Below are positions 1 to 8,063 of a stretch of 64,000 nt of DNA, in pieces. The notes beneath the pieces are model-generated. The model was not told where the DNA came from and did not search any database. It was given only the letters and a program-made list of their open reading frames with translations. The DNA is from Myxococcus guangdongensis (GTDB lineage Bacteria; Myxococcota; Myxococcia; Myxococcales; Myxococcaceae). Positions within the stretch are counted from its first letter, which is position 1; every line of letters begins with the position of its first letter. The stretch is from contig NZ_JAJVKW010000009.1 of NCBI RefSeq assembly GCF_024198255.1, positions 248,001 to 312,000 of the forward strand. Direction: 5' to 3'. The translations under genes and the position numbers were made by a program.

Positions 1-397
1 TGGCGACCTGCTCCGGATAGATGCCGGCGTGGACCTGGATGATGTTCCCGGGCCGCGCCTCCCTCACCGCCGCCATGATGGTGGTGTAGGGATTGCCGCG
101 AGAGCCGAGTGGCTCGTCGTCATCCCTTGGCCCCGTGCTCGCGACGTGGAGCGTGGGGCCTCGCGCCATCTCGGAACCCGGACACGCGTCACGAAAGGCA
201 CTGGGCGCTTCGAGTGGCTTCGCGTCCTCGTCCCCTCCGGGTGTCGACGTGCTCGCGGCGCGGAGGACTCCCTGGCGTGTCGATGCTTCCGCGTGCTCCG
301 AGCCCTCCACGCCCGGTGCACACGCGAGCGCGAGCCCCGCCACGAGCACCGCGAGTCGATGCGCCCGCCACTGCTTCCCCCTTGAACCCATCCCCAT
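1..397 (-). CDS. Lipoprotein with start of a parallel beta-helix (DUF1565-like) domain, truncated by window edge
   Basis: The frame stays open from an ATG at 397 to the window edge, giving 132 N-terminal residues; the C-terminus lies outside. A basic start is followed by a hydrophobic stretch ending in a lipobox-like LALAC (Cys about residue 26), so it should be exported and lipidated. After a low-complexity linker comes a GSRGNPYTTI block, a run reading AVREARPGNII, and AGIYPEQV. This is how DUF1565 and right-handed parallel beta-helix (pectate-lyase-fold) domains usually begin, so a cell-surface repeat protein is likely. A GGGGGA ribosome site lies just upstream; a second ATG at 391 is possible. 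Function unknown; the fold call is by motif only. Confidence 0.72.
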   Translation of the reverse strand, partial: MGMGSRGKQWRAHRLAVLVAGLALACAPGVEGSEHAEASTRQGVLRAASTSTPGGDEDAKPLEAPSAFRDACPGSEMARGPTLHVASTGPRDDDEPLGSRGNPYTTIMAAVREARPGNIIQVHAGIYPEQVA

Positions 398-582
398 ATG
401 TCCCCCGTGCATCGGCAGCGGAAAGAAGGGTTTCCACCGGAGCGGGCATGTTCAAGGACCCTGCCCCTCAGGGATGAGGTGACATTCACCGCAGGATGCT
501 CGCTCCGGAGGCGTGTGGCGCGGCCGCGGCCCCTGCGCCGGTCATCGCCTTCCCCTGTGAACGGACGAGGACTCTCGCGGCC

Positions 583-1728
583 TCAGCCCGCGAGTGCCCT
601 GACGGTGGGGACGTGACGACGGAGGGCGTCGACGACCTGTCGCACGTCATCCTCGCTCGTCTCGGAGCCCAGGCTGAAGCGCAGGCTGCCTCGGGCCTCG
701 GCCGCCGTCAGCCCCATGGCCCGGAGCACATGCGAGGGCGTCAGCGTTCCGGAGGCACACGCGGCGCCCATCGACACGCAGATTCCCTCGAGGTCCAGCG
801 CGATGAGCAGCGCCTCGCCCTCGACCCCCTCGAAGCGCAGGTTGCTGGTGTTGGGCACGCGCGGCGCGCCCGCGCCATTCACCGCGACGCCCGGCACGTC
901 CGCGAGCACCGCCCGCTCGAAGGCGTCTCTCAGCGCGCCGACGCGCGACGCCACCTGGGGCTGCTCACGCGCGGCCAGCTCCAGCGCGAGCGCGAGGGCC
1001 TCCGCATGCGGGATGTTCTGCGTCCCACCGCGCCGGCCACCTTCCTGGTGTCCCGGCGTGAGGGCCCGCACGTCCACGCCCTTGCGCACCACCAGCACGC
1101 CGACACCCGAGGGCCCACCGAACTTGTGCGCGGACAGGGACAAGAGGTCCGCGTCCACCTCGCGCAACGACAGCGGCACCTTGCCCGCCGCCTGCACCGC
1201 GTCCGTGTGGAAGAGCACGCCCTGCTTGCGACACGCGCGCGAGATTTCCGCCGCGGGCTGCACCACGCCCGTCTCGTTGTTGGCCCACATCAACGAGCAC
1301 AGCGCGGTGTCCGGCGTCAGCGCCGCGAGCAGGTCCTCCTCGCGCACTCGTCCATCCGCGCCCGGCGCCACGCGCACCACCTGCGCGCCCTCTCGCTCCA
1401 GCTGCGCCACCGCGCCGAGCAGGGCAGGGTGCTCCACCGATGTCGTCACCACGCGGCGTCGCTCGGGAGCGGGGCGCGCGTGGAAGGCGCCCACCAGCGC
1501 GAGCGCGTCCGCCTCGCTGCCGGAGCTGGTGAAGCAGAGCTCCTTCGGCTCGCAGCCCAGCACCCGCGCCACCCGGGCACGGGCGGCGTCCAGTCTCGCG
1601 CGGGCCTCGCGTCCGGCCGCGTGCACGCTGGACGCGTTGCCGTGGCCTCCCTGCGCGAAGGCGCGCGCGAGCAGCGAGGCCACCTCCGGCCGCACGGGCG
1701 CGGCGGCGTTGTGGTCCCAGTAGATCAC
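583..1728 (-). CDS. Cysteine desulfurase (NifS/IscS family, class V aminotransferase fold)
   Basis: 381 residues, starting at a GTG (1728) whose GTGA overlaps the stop of the upstream DHH gene by four bases, so the two are probably translationally coupled. The enzyme takes sulfur from L-cysteine with PLP, giving alanine and a persulfide for Fe-S cluster or thio-cofactor synthesis. Visible: N-terminal YWDHNAAAPV, the PLP lysine in LSAHKFGG (K202), and the catalytic cysteine in GAACASGT (C324). Length is normal for the family. No isc or suf scaffold genes are nearby, so it may instead serve tRNA thiolation or a dedicated acceptor; the sequence alone does not decide. Confidence 0.88.
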   Translation of the reverse strand: MIYWDHNAAAPVRPEVASLLARAFAQGGHGNASSVHAAGREARARLDAARARVARVLGCEPKELCFTSSGSEADALALVGAFHARPAPERRRVVTTSVEHPALLGAVAQLEREGAQVVRVAPGADGRVREEDLLAALTPDTALCSLMWANNETGVVQPAAEISRACRKQGVLFHTDAVQAAGKVPLSLREVDADLLSLSAHKFGGPSGVGVLVVRKGVDVRALTPGHQEGGRRGGTQNIPHAEALALALELAAREQPQVASRVGALRDAFERAVLADVPGVAVNGAGAPRVPNTSNLRFEGVEGEALLIALDLEGICVSMGAACASGTLTPSHVLRAMGLTAAEARGSLRFSLGSETSEDDVRQVVDALRRHVPTVRALAG

Positions 1729-2846
1729 GAGTCCTGCGCGGACAGGAGCGACACGGGCCGCTCGTCGGCGACGCCGAAGGCCTCGAGGAAGCGGTTCACC
1801 AGCTCGCGCTTGAGCGCCTTGCGCTGCGCCGCCTTGCCCGACAGCGGCAGCCGCGCGCCCGCCATGCTGCCGTGGCCGCCGGACGAGCCGCCGTAGTCCT
1901 CGAAGATTTCGCGGATGAGCCGGCCCGCGTTCATCCGCCGGTCCTTCACGCGCAGGCTGAAGTAGAGCTGGTTGCGGTACGTGCCGAAGGCCAGCGACCA
2001 CTTCGTGCCCTCGAGGAACATCAGCCGCTCGGCGACCTCCGCCACCATGTCCGGGGAGTAGACCTCCTCCAGGTCCGTGACGATGGCGGTGCCGTACACC
2101 TTCGCCCGCTCGAAGGCCGTGTGGTACAGCTGGAAGTAGCGCGCCGGCAGCTCCGGGTGCTCGATCTGCGCGAGCATCGACTTGTCCATGCGCGGGAACA
2201 GCCACAGGTAGCTGTCGATGTCCGTCTGCGTCGTCTCGCGGCCCAGGTCCCGCGTGTCCGCCTTGATGCCGTAGAACAGCGCGGTGGCCACCTCCACCGA
2301 GGGCTCCACGCGCGCGGCGCGCAGGTACTCCACCAGCATGGTGGACGTGGCGCCGAAGTCGCCGCCCACGTCCGCGAACGGCGAGGCCAGGCTCTCCTCA
2401 CGCAGCGGATGGTGGTCCACCACCAGGTGCGCCTCCATGCGCGCGGGCAGCGAGTGGTTGCCCACCTTGGGCTGCGTGTCCACCAGCCCGAAGAGGTCGT
2501 ACTCGTCGAAGTCCAGCTGCGACACGTGCGAGACGGGCAGCCGCAGCACCTTCACGAAGGCGATGTTCTCCGCGCGGCCGATGATGCCGCCGTAGCCCAC
2601 GTGGGCCTCCACGTCCGCCCGTCGCTCGAGCAGATGGGCGAGCGCCACCGCGGCGGCCAGCGAGTCCGGATCCGGGTTGTCGTGCGTGAGGATGAGCGCC
2701 TTGCGATGGCCCTTGGCCACCTCGAGCAGCCGCTCCAGCTTGTCCCGCGCCGACATCAGGGCCAGTCGCGGTGGCGGAGGCTCCGTCAGCTCGCCCCCCG
2801 AGGCTCCCTGGGCACGGCGGCTGTTGAAGGACTGTGTCACGGGCAT
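1725..2846 (-). CDS. DHH/DHHA1-family phosphoesterase
   Basis: 373 residues. DHH proteins use two metal ions to cleave phosphodiester or pyrophosphate bonds (NrnA-type nanoRNase/pAp phosphatase, RecJ and c-di-AMP phosphodiesterase are relatives). Metal-binding motifs are intact: THDNPDPD (H55, D56, D59, D61), VDTQ (D123) and VDHH (D144-H146). A glycine-rich GGSSGGHGSMAG near residue 330 matches the substrate-binding loop of DHHA1 domains. Stand-alone DHH-DHHA1 architecture without membrane or CBS domains points to an NrnA-like oligonucleotide or pAp enzyme, but the substrate is inferred. Start uncertain: ATG 2846 has only a weak ribosome site; ATG 2756 (MSARDKLERLL) is a good alternative because conservation begins there. 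Coupled to the desulfurase gene. Confidence 0.82.
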   Translation of the reverse strand: MPVTQSFNSRRAQGASGGELTEPPPPRLALMSARDKLERLLEVAKGHRKALILTHDNPDPDSLAAAVALAHLLERRADVEAHVGYGGIIGRAENIAFVKVLRLPVSHVSQLDFDEYDLFGLVDTQPKVGNHSLPARMEAHLVVDHHPLREESLASPFADVGGDFGATSTMLVEYLRAARVEPSVEVATALFYGIKADTRDLGRETTQTDIDSYLWLFPRMDKSMLAQIEHPELPARYFQLYHTAFERAKVYGTAIVTDLEEVYSPDMVAEVAERLMFLEGTKWSLAFGTYRNQLYFSLRVKDRRMNAGRLIREIFEDYGGSSGGHGSMAGARLPLSGKAAQRKALKRELVNRFLEAFGVADERPVSLLSAQDS

Positions 2847-3067
2847 GGAGTGGTCTTCTTTACTTCCTCCGGCTCCGGGTTTCGAGAGGCCGGCGGGTGC
2901 GGGGTGTCTGCCTCACACCAAAGTTGCAGATGCCCCGGCCGACCTTCACGGAGGGGCGGAAGACCGGGTGGCCGAACGCCCTCCTGCTCCAGGTGCGAAG
3001 GCCCACCCTTCCGGGCGGCGGGCCTTGCCGGCCGGAGGGGGCCAGGTCTTCCTGGAGGGGAGCGGAC

Positions 3068-3982
3068 CTAGTTGTTGATGGCCTTGTACTTGCGGCCCAG
3101 GTCCCGGAAGTACTTCACGCCGTTGTCGAGCGAGTTCTCCATCGCGTCCATCAACACCGTGCGGAACTGCGCCGGCGGGCCGCGGAAGCACTCGTAATAG
3201 CGCTGCCGGTCGATGGAGTGGATGACGGCGGGCATGTAGCCGTTGCGCAGCAGGATGAGGTTGCTGCACATGCGGCCCACCTTCCCGCTGTGCTCGGTGA
3301 ACGGGAAGATCTGCAGGAAGTTGTGCTGGACCGTCGCCGCCTGCTTGATGGGGTGAAACTCGCGGAACTCGGCGCTCGCCGTGTAGTCCACCAGCTTCTC
3401 CAGCGCGGGCTGGATCTTCGCGGGCTGGTGGATGTCGTGGAAGTACGTGCGGTGCAGCGGCATGTCCTTGCGCAGCCCCGAGCGATCACGCTCCTTGGCG
3501 AGCTCCTTCTCCGTGCGCTCCCGTCGCTCCATGCGCGCGCGCTCGGCCAGCGCCTCGGGGGTGTTCCCGAGGAAGAGGTCGTGCATCCGCTTGATGGTGG
3601 TGAGGGTGATCTGCGCCTGCTTCTTGGCGCCCGCGGCTTCCTCCCGGATGAAGTCGCAGACGGCCTTGTGGTTGCGGATCTCGAGCACCACCGGAATCAT
3701 CGAGGCCTCGGCGCTCGCGCGTTGCGGATACAGCGCGGCCCTCAGCTCCTGGTGGGTGTAGACCACGCCTTCCAACGCGGCGTCGTGGTAGATCCACGAC
3801 ATCTCGAACTGCTCGAGGAACTCACGCGCGGGCTGCTTGTCCTTGAAGATTTCGAGGTAGTCGCGCAGCGCCTCGTTCTTCTCGTCGATGTCCTGGTAGC
3901 GTTCCTTCACGGACTGCGGCTCCTTCTTGCGCCGAGCCACCCAAGAGTGGCCATAGCGTGCGGCCGAGCGATACAACGGCAT
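3068..3982 (-). CDS. Fic-domain protein lacking the catalytic histidine
   Basis: 304 residues from ATG 3982 (a TTG at 4015 would add 11 residues). Fic enzymes transfer AMP or other nucleotide parts to target hydroxyls using an HPFx[DE]GN[GK]R loop. The helix and flanks are recognisable: HNFLQI before the loop, VGRMCSNLILLRNGYMPAVI after it. The loop itself is degenerate: FPFTEHSGK (226-234), with His to Phe, the Gly-Asn pair to His-Ser and Arg to Lys. A remnant of the inhibitory-helix motif, HDAALEG (66-72), keeps its glutamate E71. I infer it is not a normal AMP transferase; it may bind a ligand, scaffold, or catalyse something else. The next gene upstream, 42 bp away, encodes an AAA ATPase, so they are likely cotranscribed. 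Confidence 0.8.
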   Translation of the reverse strand: MPLYRSAARYGHSWVARRKKEPQSVKERYQDIDEKNEALRDYLEIFKDKQPAREFLEQFEMSWIYHDAALEGVVYTHQELRAALYPQRASAEASMIPVVLEIRNHKAVCDFIREEAAGAKKQAQITLTTIKRMHDLFLGNTPEALAERARMERRERTEKELAKERDRSGLRKDMPLHRTYFHDIHQPAKIQPALEKLVDYTASAEFREFHPIKQAATVQHNFLQIFPFTEHSGKVGRMCSNLILLRNGYMPAVIHSIDRQRYYECFRGPPAQFRTVLMDAMENSLDNGVKYFRDLGRKYKAINN

Positions 3983-4024
3983 GCGGATTCTAGAAATTCC
4001 GCACGGTTGTAACAACGAATTCCG

Positions 4025-5362
4025 TTAGAGATTGACGAGGAAGACCTCGCACGCCTGGTCGAGCAGGTCCTTGGACAGGGCGGGCGGGATCTGCCGGTAC
4101 CTGGCCGCGTCCTTGATGAGGCCCACCAAGTCCCGAGGATGACAGGCGCGCAGCTGCATGGTCCGCGGCTTGTAATAGTGCTCGACGAGGTACGTGACGG
4201 CCTGGTCCACATAGGGGATGCCCGCCGCCTCGCACACCCGGCGGAAGATCTCCCGGTAGGACTCCTCGTCCGGATTTCCGACTTCAATCTTGTACTTGAT
4301 GCGTCGAAGGAAGGCCTCGTCCACCAGCTCCTTCGGATCAAGATTCGTTGAAAACACGAGAAGCTGATCAAACGGGATTTCGAACTTCTTCCCGGTATGC
4401 AGGGTAAGGAAGTCGACGCGCTTCTCGAGGGGGACGATCCACCGGTTGAGCAGGTCCGTGGGGTGGACCTTCTGGCGGCCGAAGTCGTCGATGAGGAGCA
4501 TGCCGCCGTTGGCCTTCACCTGGAACGGGGCCTCGTAGAAGCGGGTGCTCTCCGAGTAGATGAGGTCCAGCGTCTCCAGCGTGAGCTCGCCGCCGACGAC
4601 GACGGCGGGCCTGCGGCAGAGCATCCACCGGTTGTCCATCTCGAAGGTCTGCCGGCGGCCGGAGGTGTCGCGGCCCAGCTCCAGCGGGACGGGGGTGTGG
4701 ATGAGGTGGTCATGCACCTGGATGATCTGGTTGCCGATCTCCAGGCAGTGCGGGACGTACACCTCGCCGCCGAACATGTGGGAGACGGCCTCGGCCAGGC
4801 TCGTCTTGCCGTTGCCGGGCGGGCCGTAGAGGAACAGCGAGCGGCCCGAGTTCACCGCCGGGCCCAGCTTGTCCATCAGCTCCGCGGGCACGGTGAGGTG
4901 GCTGAGCGCCATCACCAGCTCCTCCTGGCTGACGACGGGCGTCTCCTCGGTCTGGCTGGTGATGAGCGCGTTGTACTGCTCGATGGGGACGGGGGCGGGG
5001 CCCACGTAGGTCGTGCGGGTGAGGGCGTCGCGCGCGTACTCGCGGCCCTTCTCCGTGAGGACGAACTCCACGGAGGCGCGGCCGAAGCCCTTGCCGCCCC
5101 GCAGGTCCACCAGCTTCTCCGTGGCGAGGAAGTCCACCACGTGCTCGACGACGCCCGGCCACGGCAGCCGCATCTCGTCGGCGATGCCCATGCCGGTGCC
5201 GGTGCCGGAGTAGTAGAGGAACTTGAGCGCGATGTCCGCGAGCAGGCCCATCTTCAGGCCCGTCTCCTCCACCGTCTTCGGCTCGGCCGGAGCGATGTCC
5301 AGGATGGACGGGTTCTCAAGCTTGAAGGGATTGTCGTTGTAGGCGGGGCCGGCGGGTGCCAT
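4025..5362 (-). CDS. AAA ATPase with N-terminal winged-helix-like region
   Basis: 445 residues. Walker A is GPPGNGKTS (180-188), Walker B LLIDDFGRQ (289-297), and a sensor-1-like LLVFSTNLD follows near 340. The first 120 residues resemble a winged-helix module (helical segment, then a beta-hairpin with VEFVLTEKGREYA). The C-terminal part is a helical lid ending DQACEVFLVNL. The ATPase core belongs to the broad MoxR/dynein-related or IstB-like AAA group, which remodels partner proteins or acts on DNA; the partner is unknown. The divergent Fic protein 42 bp downstream is the obvious candidate partner. No transposase is present, which argues against an IstB transposition helper. Function is inferred from fold only. 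Confidence 0.8.
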   Translation of the reverse strand: MAPAGPAYNDNPFKLENPSILDIAPAEPKTVEETGLKMGLLADIALKFLYYSGTGTGMGIADEMRLPWPGVVEHVVDFLATEKLVDLRGGKGFGRASVEFVLTEKGREYARDALTRTTYVGPAPVPIEQYNALITSQTEETPVVSQEELVMALSHLTVPAELMDKLGPAVNSGRSLFLYGPPGNGKTSLAEAVSHMFGGEVYVPHCLEIGNQIIQVHDHLIHTPVPLELGRDTSGRRQTFEMDNRWMLCRRPAVVVGGELTLETLDLIYSESTRFYEAPFQVKANGGMLLIDDFGRQKVHPTDLLNRWIVPLEKRVDFLTLHTGKKFEIPFDQLLVFSTNLDPKELVDEAFLRRIKYKIEVGNPDEESYREIFRRVCEAAGIPYVDQAVTYLVEHYYKPRTMQLRACHPRDLVGLIKDAARYRQIPPALSKDLLDQACEVFLVNL

Positions 5363-5467
5363 CGGGAGCCCTTTCTAGCCCAATCCGGTGGGTGGAGGGC
5401 AGGCGACGATGGGGGAGGGTCTCCCGTCACCGGGGGGAAGGGGCCCTGGGTTGGCGGCGGGCCGTCG

Positions 5468-5498
5468 GGCTCCCGGGCCGTCAGGGGCGCCGGGAGCC
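5468..5498 (-). terminator. Terminator-like hairpin after ilvE
   Basis: Perfect 9-bp inverted repeat GGCTCCCGG / CCGGGAGCC with a 13-nt loop, 14 nt beyond the ilvE stop on the minus strand. No U-tract follows, which is common in very GC-rich genomes, so it may act with Rho or only stabilise the 3' end. Confidence 0.5.
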
Positions 5499-5512
5499 GG
5501 AAGGGTGGGGCG

Positions 5513-6460
5513 TCAGACGTAGGTGAGCCAATCGGCGTACTGCGGCTCCTGGCCCCGGACGGTGCGGAAGTACGTCTCCTGCACGAAGGTGCCGATGGGG
5601 CCGGGCTTGCCGGTGCCCACCATGCGGTCGTCCACTTCGCGCACCGGGGTGATTTCGGCGGCGGTGCCGGTGAAGAAGATCTCGTTGCAGATGTAGAGCG
5701 CGTCGCGGGTGAAGGTGACCTCGTCCACGGCGCGGCCGCTGTCGCGGAGGATCTTCAGCACGGTGTCGCGGGTGATGCCGTCGAGGATGGGCGAGGACAG
5801 GGGGGGCGTCTTGATGACGCCCTTCTTGTTCACCATGAAGATGTTCTCGCCGGACGCCTCGGCCACGAAGCCGCTGATGTCCAGCAGGATGGCCTCGTCA
5901 TAGCCGCCGAGCACCGCCTCGCGCTTGGCGAGGATGGAGTTGACGTACTGGCCCGAAATCTTGCCGCGCACCATGTTCACGTTGACGTGCATGCGGGTGA
6001 ACGAGCTCACCTTGGCGCGGATGCCCTCGCGGATGCCCTTGTCGCCCAGGTACGCGCCCCAATCCCACGCCGTCACGGCGACGCGGGTGGGGTTGACGGC
6101 GCCCAGGCCCATGGCGCCGTCGCCCATGAAGGCCACCGGCCGCAGGTACGCGCCGTTGGCGAACAGGTCCTTCTGCTTGCGCAGCACGTCGAGGCACGCG
6201 TCGACCAGCTCGTCCTCGGAGTAGGGAATCTTCAGCATGATGATGTGCGCCGAGTCGAGCAGGCGGCGGATGTGCTCGCGCAGGCGGAACACCGCCAGCC
6301 GGCCATCATGCGTGCGGTACGCGCGGATGCCCTCGAACGCGCCCAGGCCGTAATGCAGGGCGTGCGTCATCACATGGACATGACCCTCGTCCCATTTCAC
6401 CAATTTGCCGTCGAGCCAGATCTGGTCGGCACGCAATACGCTGGTCGAGGTGGAGCTCAT
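5513..6460 (-). CDS. ilvE: Branched-chain amino acid aminotransferase
   Basis: 315 residues, class IV PLP aminotransferase. It interconverts leucine, isoleucine or valine with their 2-oxo acids using 2-oxoglutarate/glutamate, the last step of branched-chain synthesis and the first of breakdown. Myxobacteria also draw iso-branched fatty acid starters from this pathway (general knowledge). Visible: HYGLGAFEGIRAY (36-48), the PLP lysine in VRGKISGQYVNS (K167, aligned with E. coli K159), and GFVAEASGENIF. Length matches the family. An AAGGAA ribosome site lies 8 nt before the ATG, and a good sigma-70-type promoter lies about 35 nt further upstream, so it is probably transcribed alone. Confidence 0.93.
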   Translation of the reverse strand: MSSTSTSVLRADQIWLDGKLVKWDEGHVHVMTHALHYGLGAFEGIRAYRTHDGRLAVFRLREHIRRLLDSAHIIMLKIPYSEDELVDACLDVLRKQKDLFANGAYLRPVAFMGDGAMGLGAVNPTRVAVTAWDWGAYLGDKGIREGIRAKVSSFTRMHVNVNMVRGKISGQYVNSILAKREAVLGGYDEAILLDISGFVAEASGENIFMVNKKGVIKTPPLSSPILDGITRDTVLKILRDSGRAVDEVTFTRDALYICNEIFFTGTAAEITPVREVDDRMVGTGKPGPIGTFVQETYFRTVRGQEPQYADWLTYV

Positions 6461-6501
6461 GCGGGGGTTCCTTCGGCCTTAAGAAGTGGGACTGCCCCGC
6501 C

Positions 6502-6530
6502 CTTCTAGCCAGCACACGCTATGAGGTCAA
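6502..6530 (-). promoter_or_regulatory. Sigma-70-type promoter for ilvE
   Basis: On the minus strand: TTGACC (-35, 6530-6525), a 17-bp spacer, TAGAAG (-10, 6507-6502). Start of transcription would fall near 6495, leaving a leader of about 35 nt with an AAGGAA ribosome site. Five of six and four of six matches with ideal spacing. Confidence 0.55.
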
Positions 6531-6554
6531 AGCGTGAAAGCCATTCCCCGGAAT

Positions 6555-7970
6555 TCAGAGCACGGCGGGCAAGGGAGTCAGCATGCGTCGAAGCCACGGC
6601 AGGTCGTCCGCCATGGCCTTGCGACCGAAGTGGAGGGCCTTGGAGGCGAGCTCCACGGAGGGCACGACGTCGAGCGGTGAGAGCGTGCGAGGGAAGCGCT
6701 GGATGTGATGCGCGTAGGGAAGGTTGGGCGCGACGGTCATCGCGGCGAGCCGCTGCAGGGGCAGCCAGAAGGGCGTGGCGAGCCTGGGCGCGAAGCCGTC
6801 CAGCGCGAGGATGAAGGTGTTGCGCGTGCCGATGCGGCCCTTGGCCACGGCCTTCCAGGCGGCCTTGGCGGGGAGGTTGTCGACGAGGCCTCCGTCGATG
6901 AAGCGCGCGACGCCGTGGTGCGCCATCAGCCCGTCGAGCAGCGAGTGCATGCGCGGGTCCTCGCGCAGCACGTCGTAGTGGATGACGCCGGGCAGGGCGG
7001 AGGAGAAGCCCGCGGCGTCGAGCGCGTCGAACTCGCTGGTCGCGTCATCGGCGCCCAGGTGCAGGCGCATCGTGATTTCGGGGCGCGTGAAGAGCTCCGC
7101 CATGGTGCCCATGGCGGCCTGGATGCGGCGCGCGACACCCACGGGGTCGAGCAGCCCCAGGGGGCTGGTGCCGAGCAGGCGCTCGTAATACTCGAGCGGC
7201 CTGGGCAGCATGCCCCGGCGGATGCCGCCCACGGCGATGAGCGTGGGGACGGGGAGGTCCCTCAGCCTGAGTCCGCTGCCCTCGGGGCCCGCGCCGAAGA
7301 AGCGGCCCAGGCCCGCGCGCAGGAACAGCCGCAGCGCCGCGGGCAGGCCATAGCGGCTCTCCGTGGAGATGAAGCGGAAGAGCTTCCGGAAGGACAGGCC
7401 CCGGACGATGTTGATCATCTCCGTGGGGTCGAAGCGCGCCATGCGCGAGCGCATCAACGCGAGCACCGCGCCCATGGACGCGCCCGCCAGCAGACGGGGC
7501 TCCAGCGCGTGCTCGGCCAGCACGCTCATCACGCCCAGGTACACGAAGGCGGTGCCGCCTCCGCCGCCCGTCACCAACACCAGCTCCTTGTGCCGCAGCT
7601 CCCGGTCCAACGCCTCGGGCGGCACGCGTCCACGCAGTCGCGCGAGCACACCGTCACGCGCGCGGGCGGCGTGCTCGCGCAGGTCCCTCACGTGGGGCAC
7701 GAGCCTGTCCCGCGTGGGCGGCCTCGCGCCGTTCAGCACGGGGCCGAGCCGCCGCTCCACCTCGTCGCGGAAGGGCGTGAGCTGCGCGCCCACGCCCACG
7801 TCGAGCCCGCCGTGCTGGACCTTGTAGAGCCTGGCGAGCGACAGCGCGGTGCGCAGCACGGCCTCCTCGCGCGCGTCGAGCAGGCCGGGGCTGTCCACGC
7901 ACGCGCGCACGAGCGTCAGCTCCTGCTCTTCGAGCGGGCGGTTGATCTGGAAGCGTTCCTTCAGGAGCAC
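6555..7970 (-). CDS. Patatin-like phospholipase/acylhydrolase
   Basis: 471 residues from GTG 7970. Patatin enzymes hydrolyse acyl esters of lipids with a Ser-Asp dyad. The oxyanion loop TGGGGGTAF lies near 132-140, the nucleophile in GASMG (S165), and the acid in FIDGGLVDN (D359). About 130 residues of helical sequence precede the domain, and the serine-aspartate gap is long. No signal peptide or clear membrane span, so a cytoplasmic or peripheral membrane enzyme is likely. It follows the MoxR gene, but a strong hairpin lies between, so cotranscription is doubtful. Substrate unknown; the family call is firm. Confidence 0.85.
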   Translation of the reverse strand: MLLKERFQINRPLEEQELTLVRACVDSPGLLDAREEAVLRTALSLARLYKVQHGGLDVGVGAQLTPFRDEVERRLGPVLNGARPPTRDRLVPHVRDLREHAARARDGVLARLRGRVPPEALDRELRHKELVLVTGGGGGTAFVYLGVMSVLAEHALEPRLLAGASMGAVLALMRSRMARFDPTEMINIVRGLSFRKLFRFISTESRYGLPAALRLFLRAGLGRFFGAGPEGSGLRLRDLPVPTLIAVGGIRRGMLPRPLEYYERLLGTSPLGLLDPVGVARRIQAAMGTMAELFTRPEITMRLHLGADDATSEFDALDAAGFSSALPGVIHYDVLREDPRMHSLLDGLMAHHGVARFIDGGLVDNLPAKAAWKAVAKGRIGTRNTFILALDGFAPRLATPFWLPLQRLAAMTVAPNLPYAHHIQRFPRTLSPLDVVPSVELASKALHFGRKAMADDLPWLRRMLTPLPAVL

Positions 7971-8022
7971 GAGCGGCCAGGGCCTCGAGGAGAGCGAGCC
8001 ACCTGAGCATACACCGGTGGAC

Positions 8023-8054
8023 GGACGCCCCGGCTCACGCGGAGCCGGGTGTCC
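8023..8054 (-). terminator. Hairpin between MoxR and patatin genes
   Basis: CCCGGCTC / GAGCCGGG (8029-8036 and 8042-8049) with a 5-nt loop, extended after small bulges by GGAC/GTCC at 8023-8026 and 8051-8054. It starts about 10 nt beyond the MoxR stop. No U-run follows. Confidence 0.45.
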
Positions 8055-8063
8055 CGAAGCACC

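Noticed and set aside
398..582. Gap of 185 bp examined for a gene
   Set aside because: Frames here are extensions of shadows; no start with ribosome site and no clear hairpin.
496..1896. Open frame of 466 codons antisense to the cysteine desulfurase
   Set aside because: Arg/His-rich shadow with no motifs; the minus-strand frame has PLP lysine and catalytic cysteine.
2847..3067. Gap of 221 bp between DHH and Fic genes examined for a gene or RNA
   Set aside because: Only short shadow frames and small GC-rich hairpins; nothing supported.
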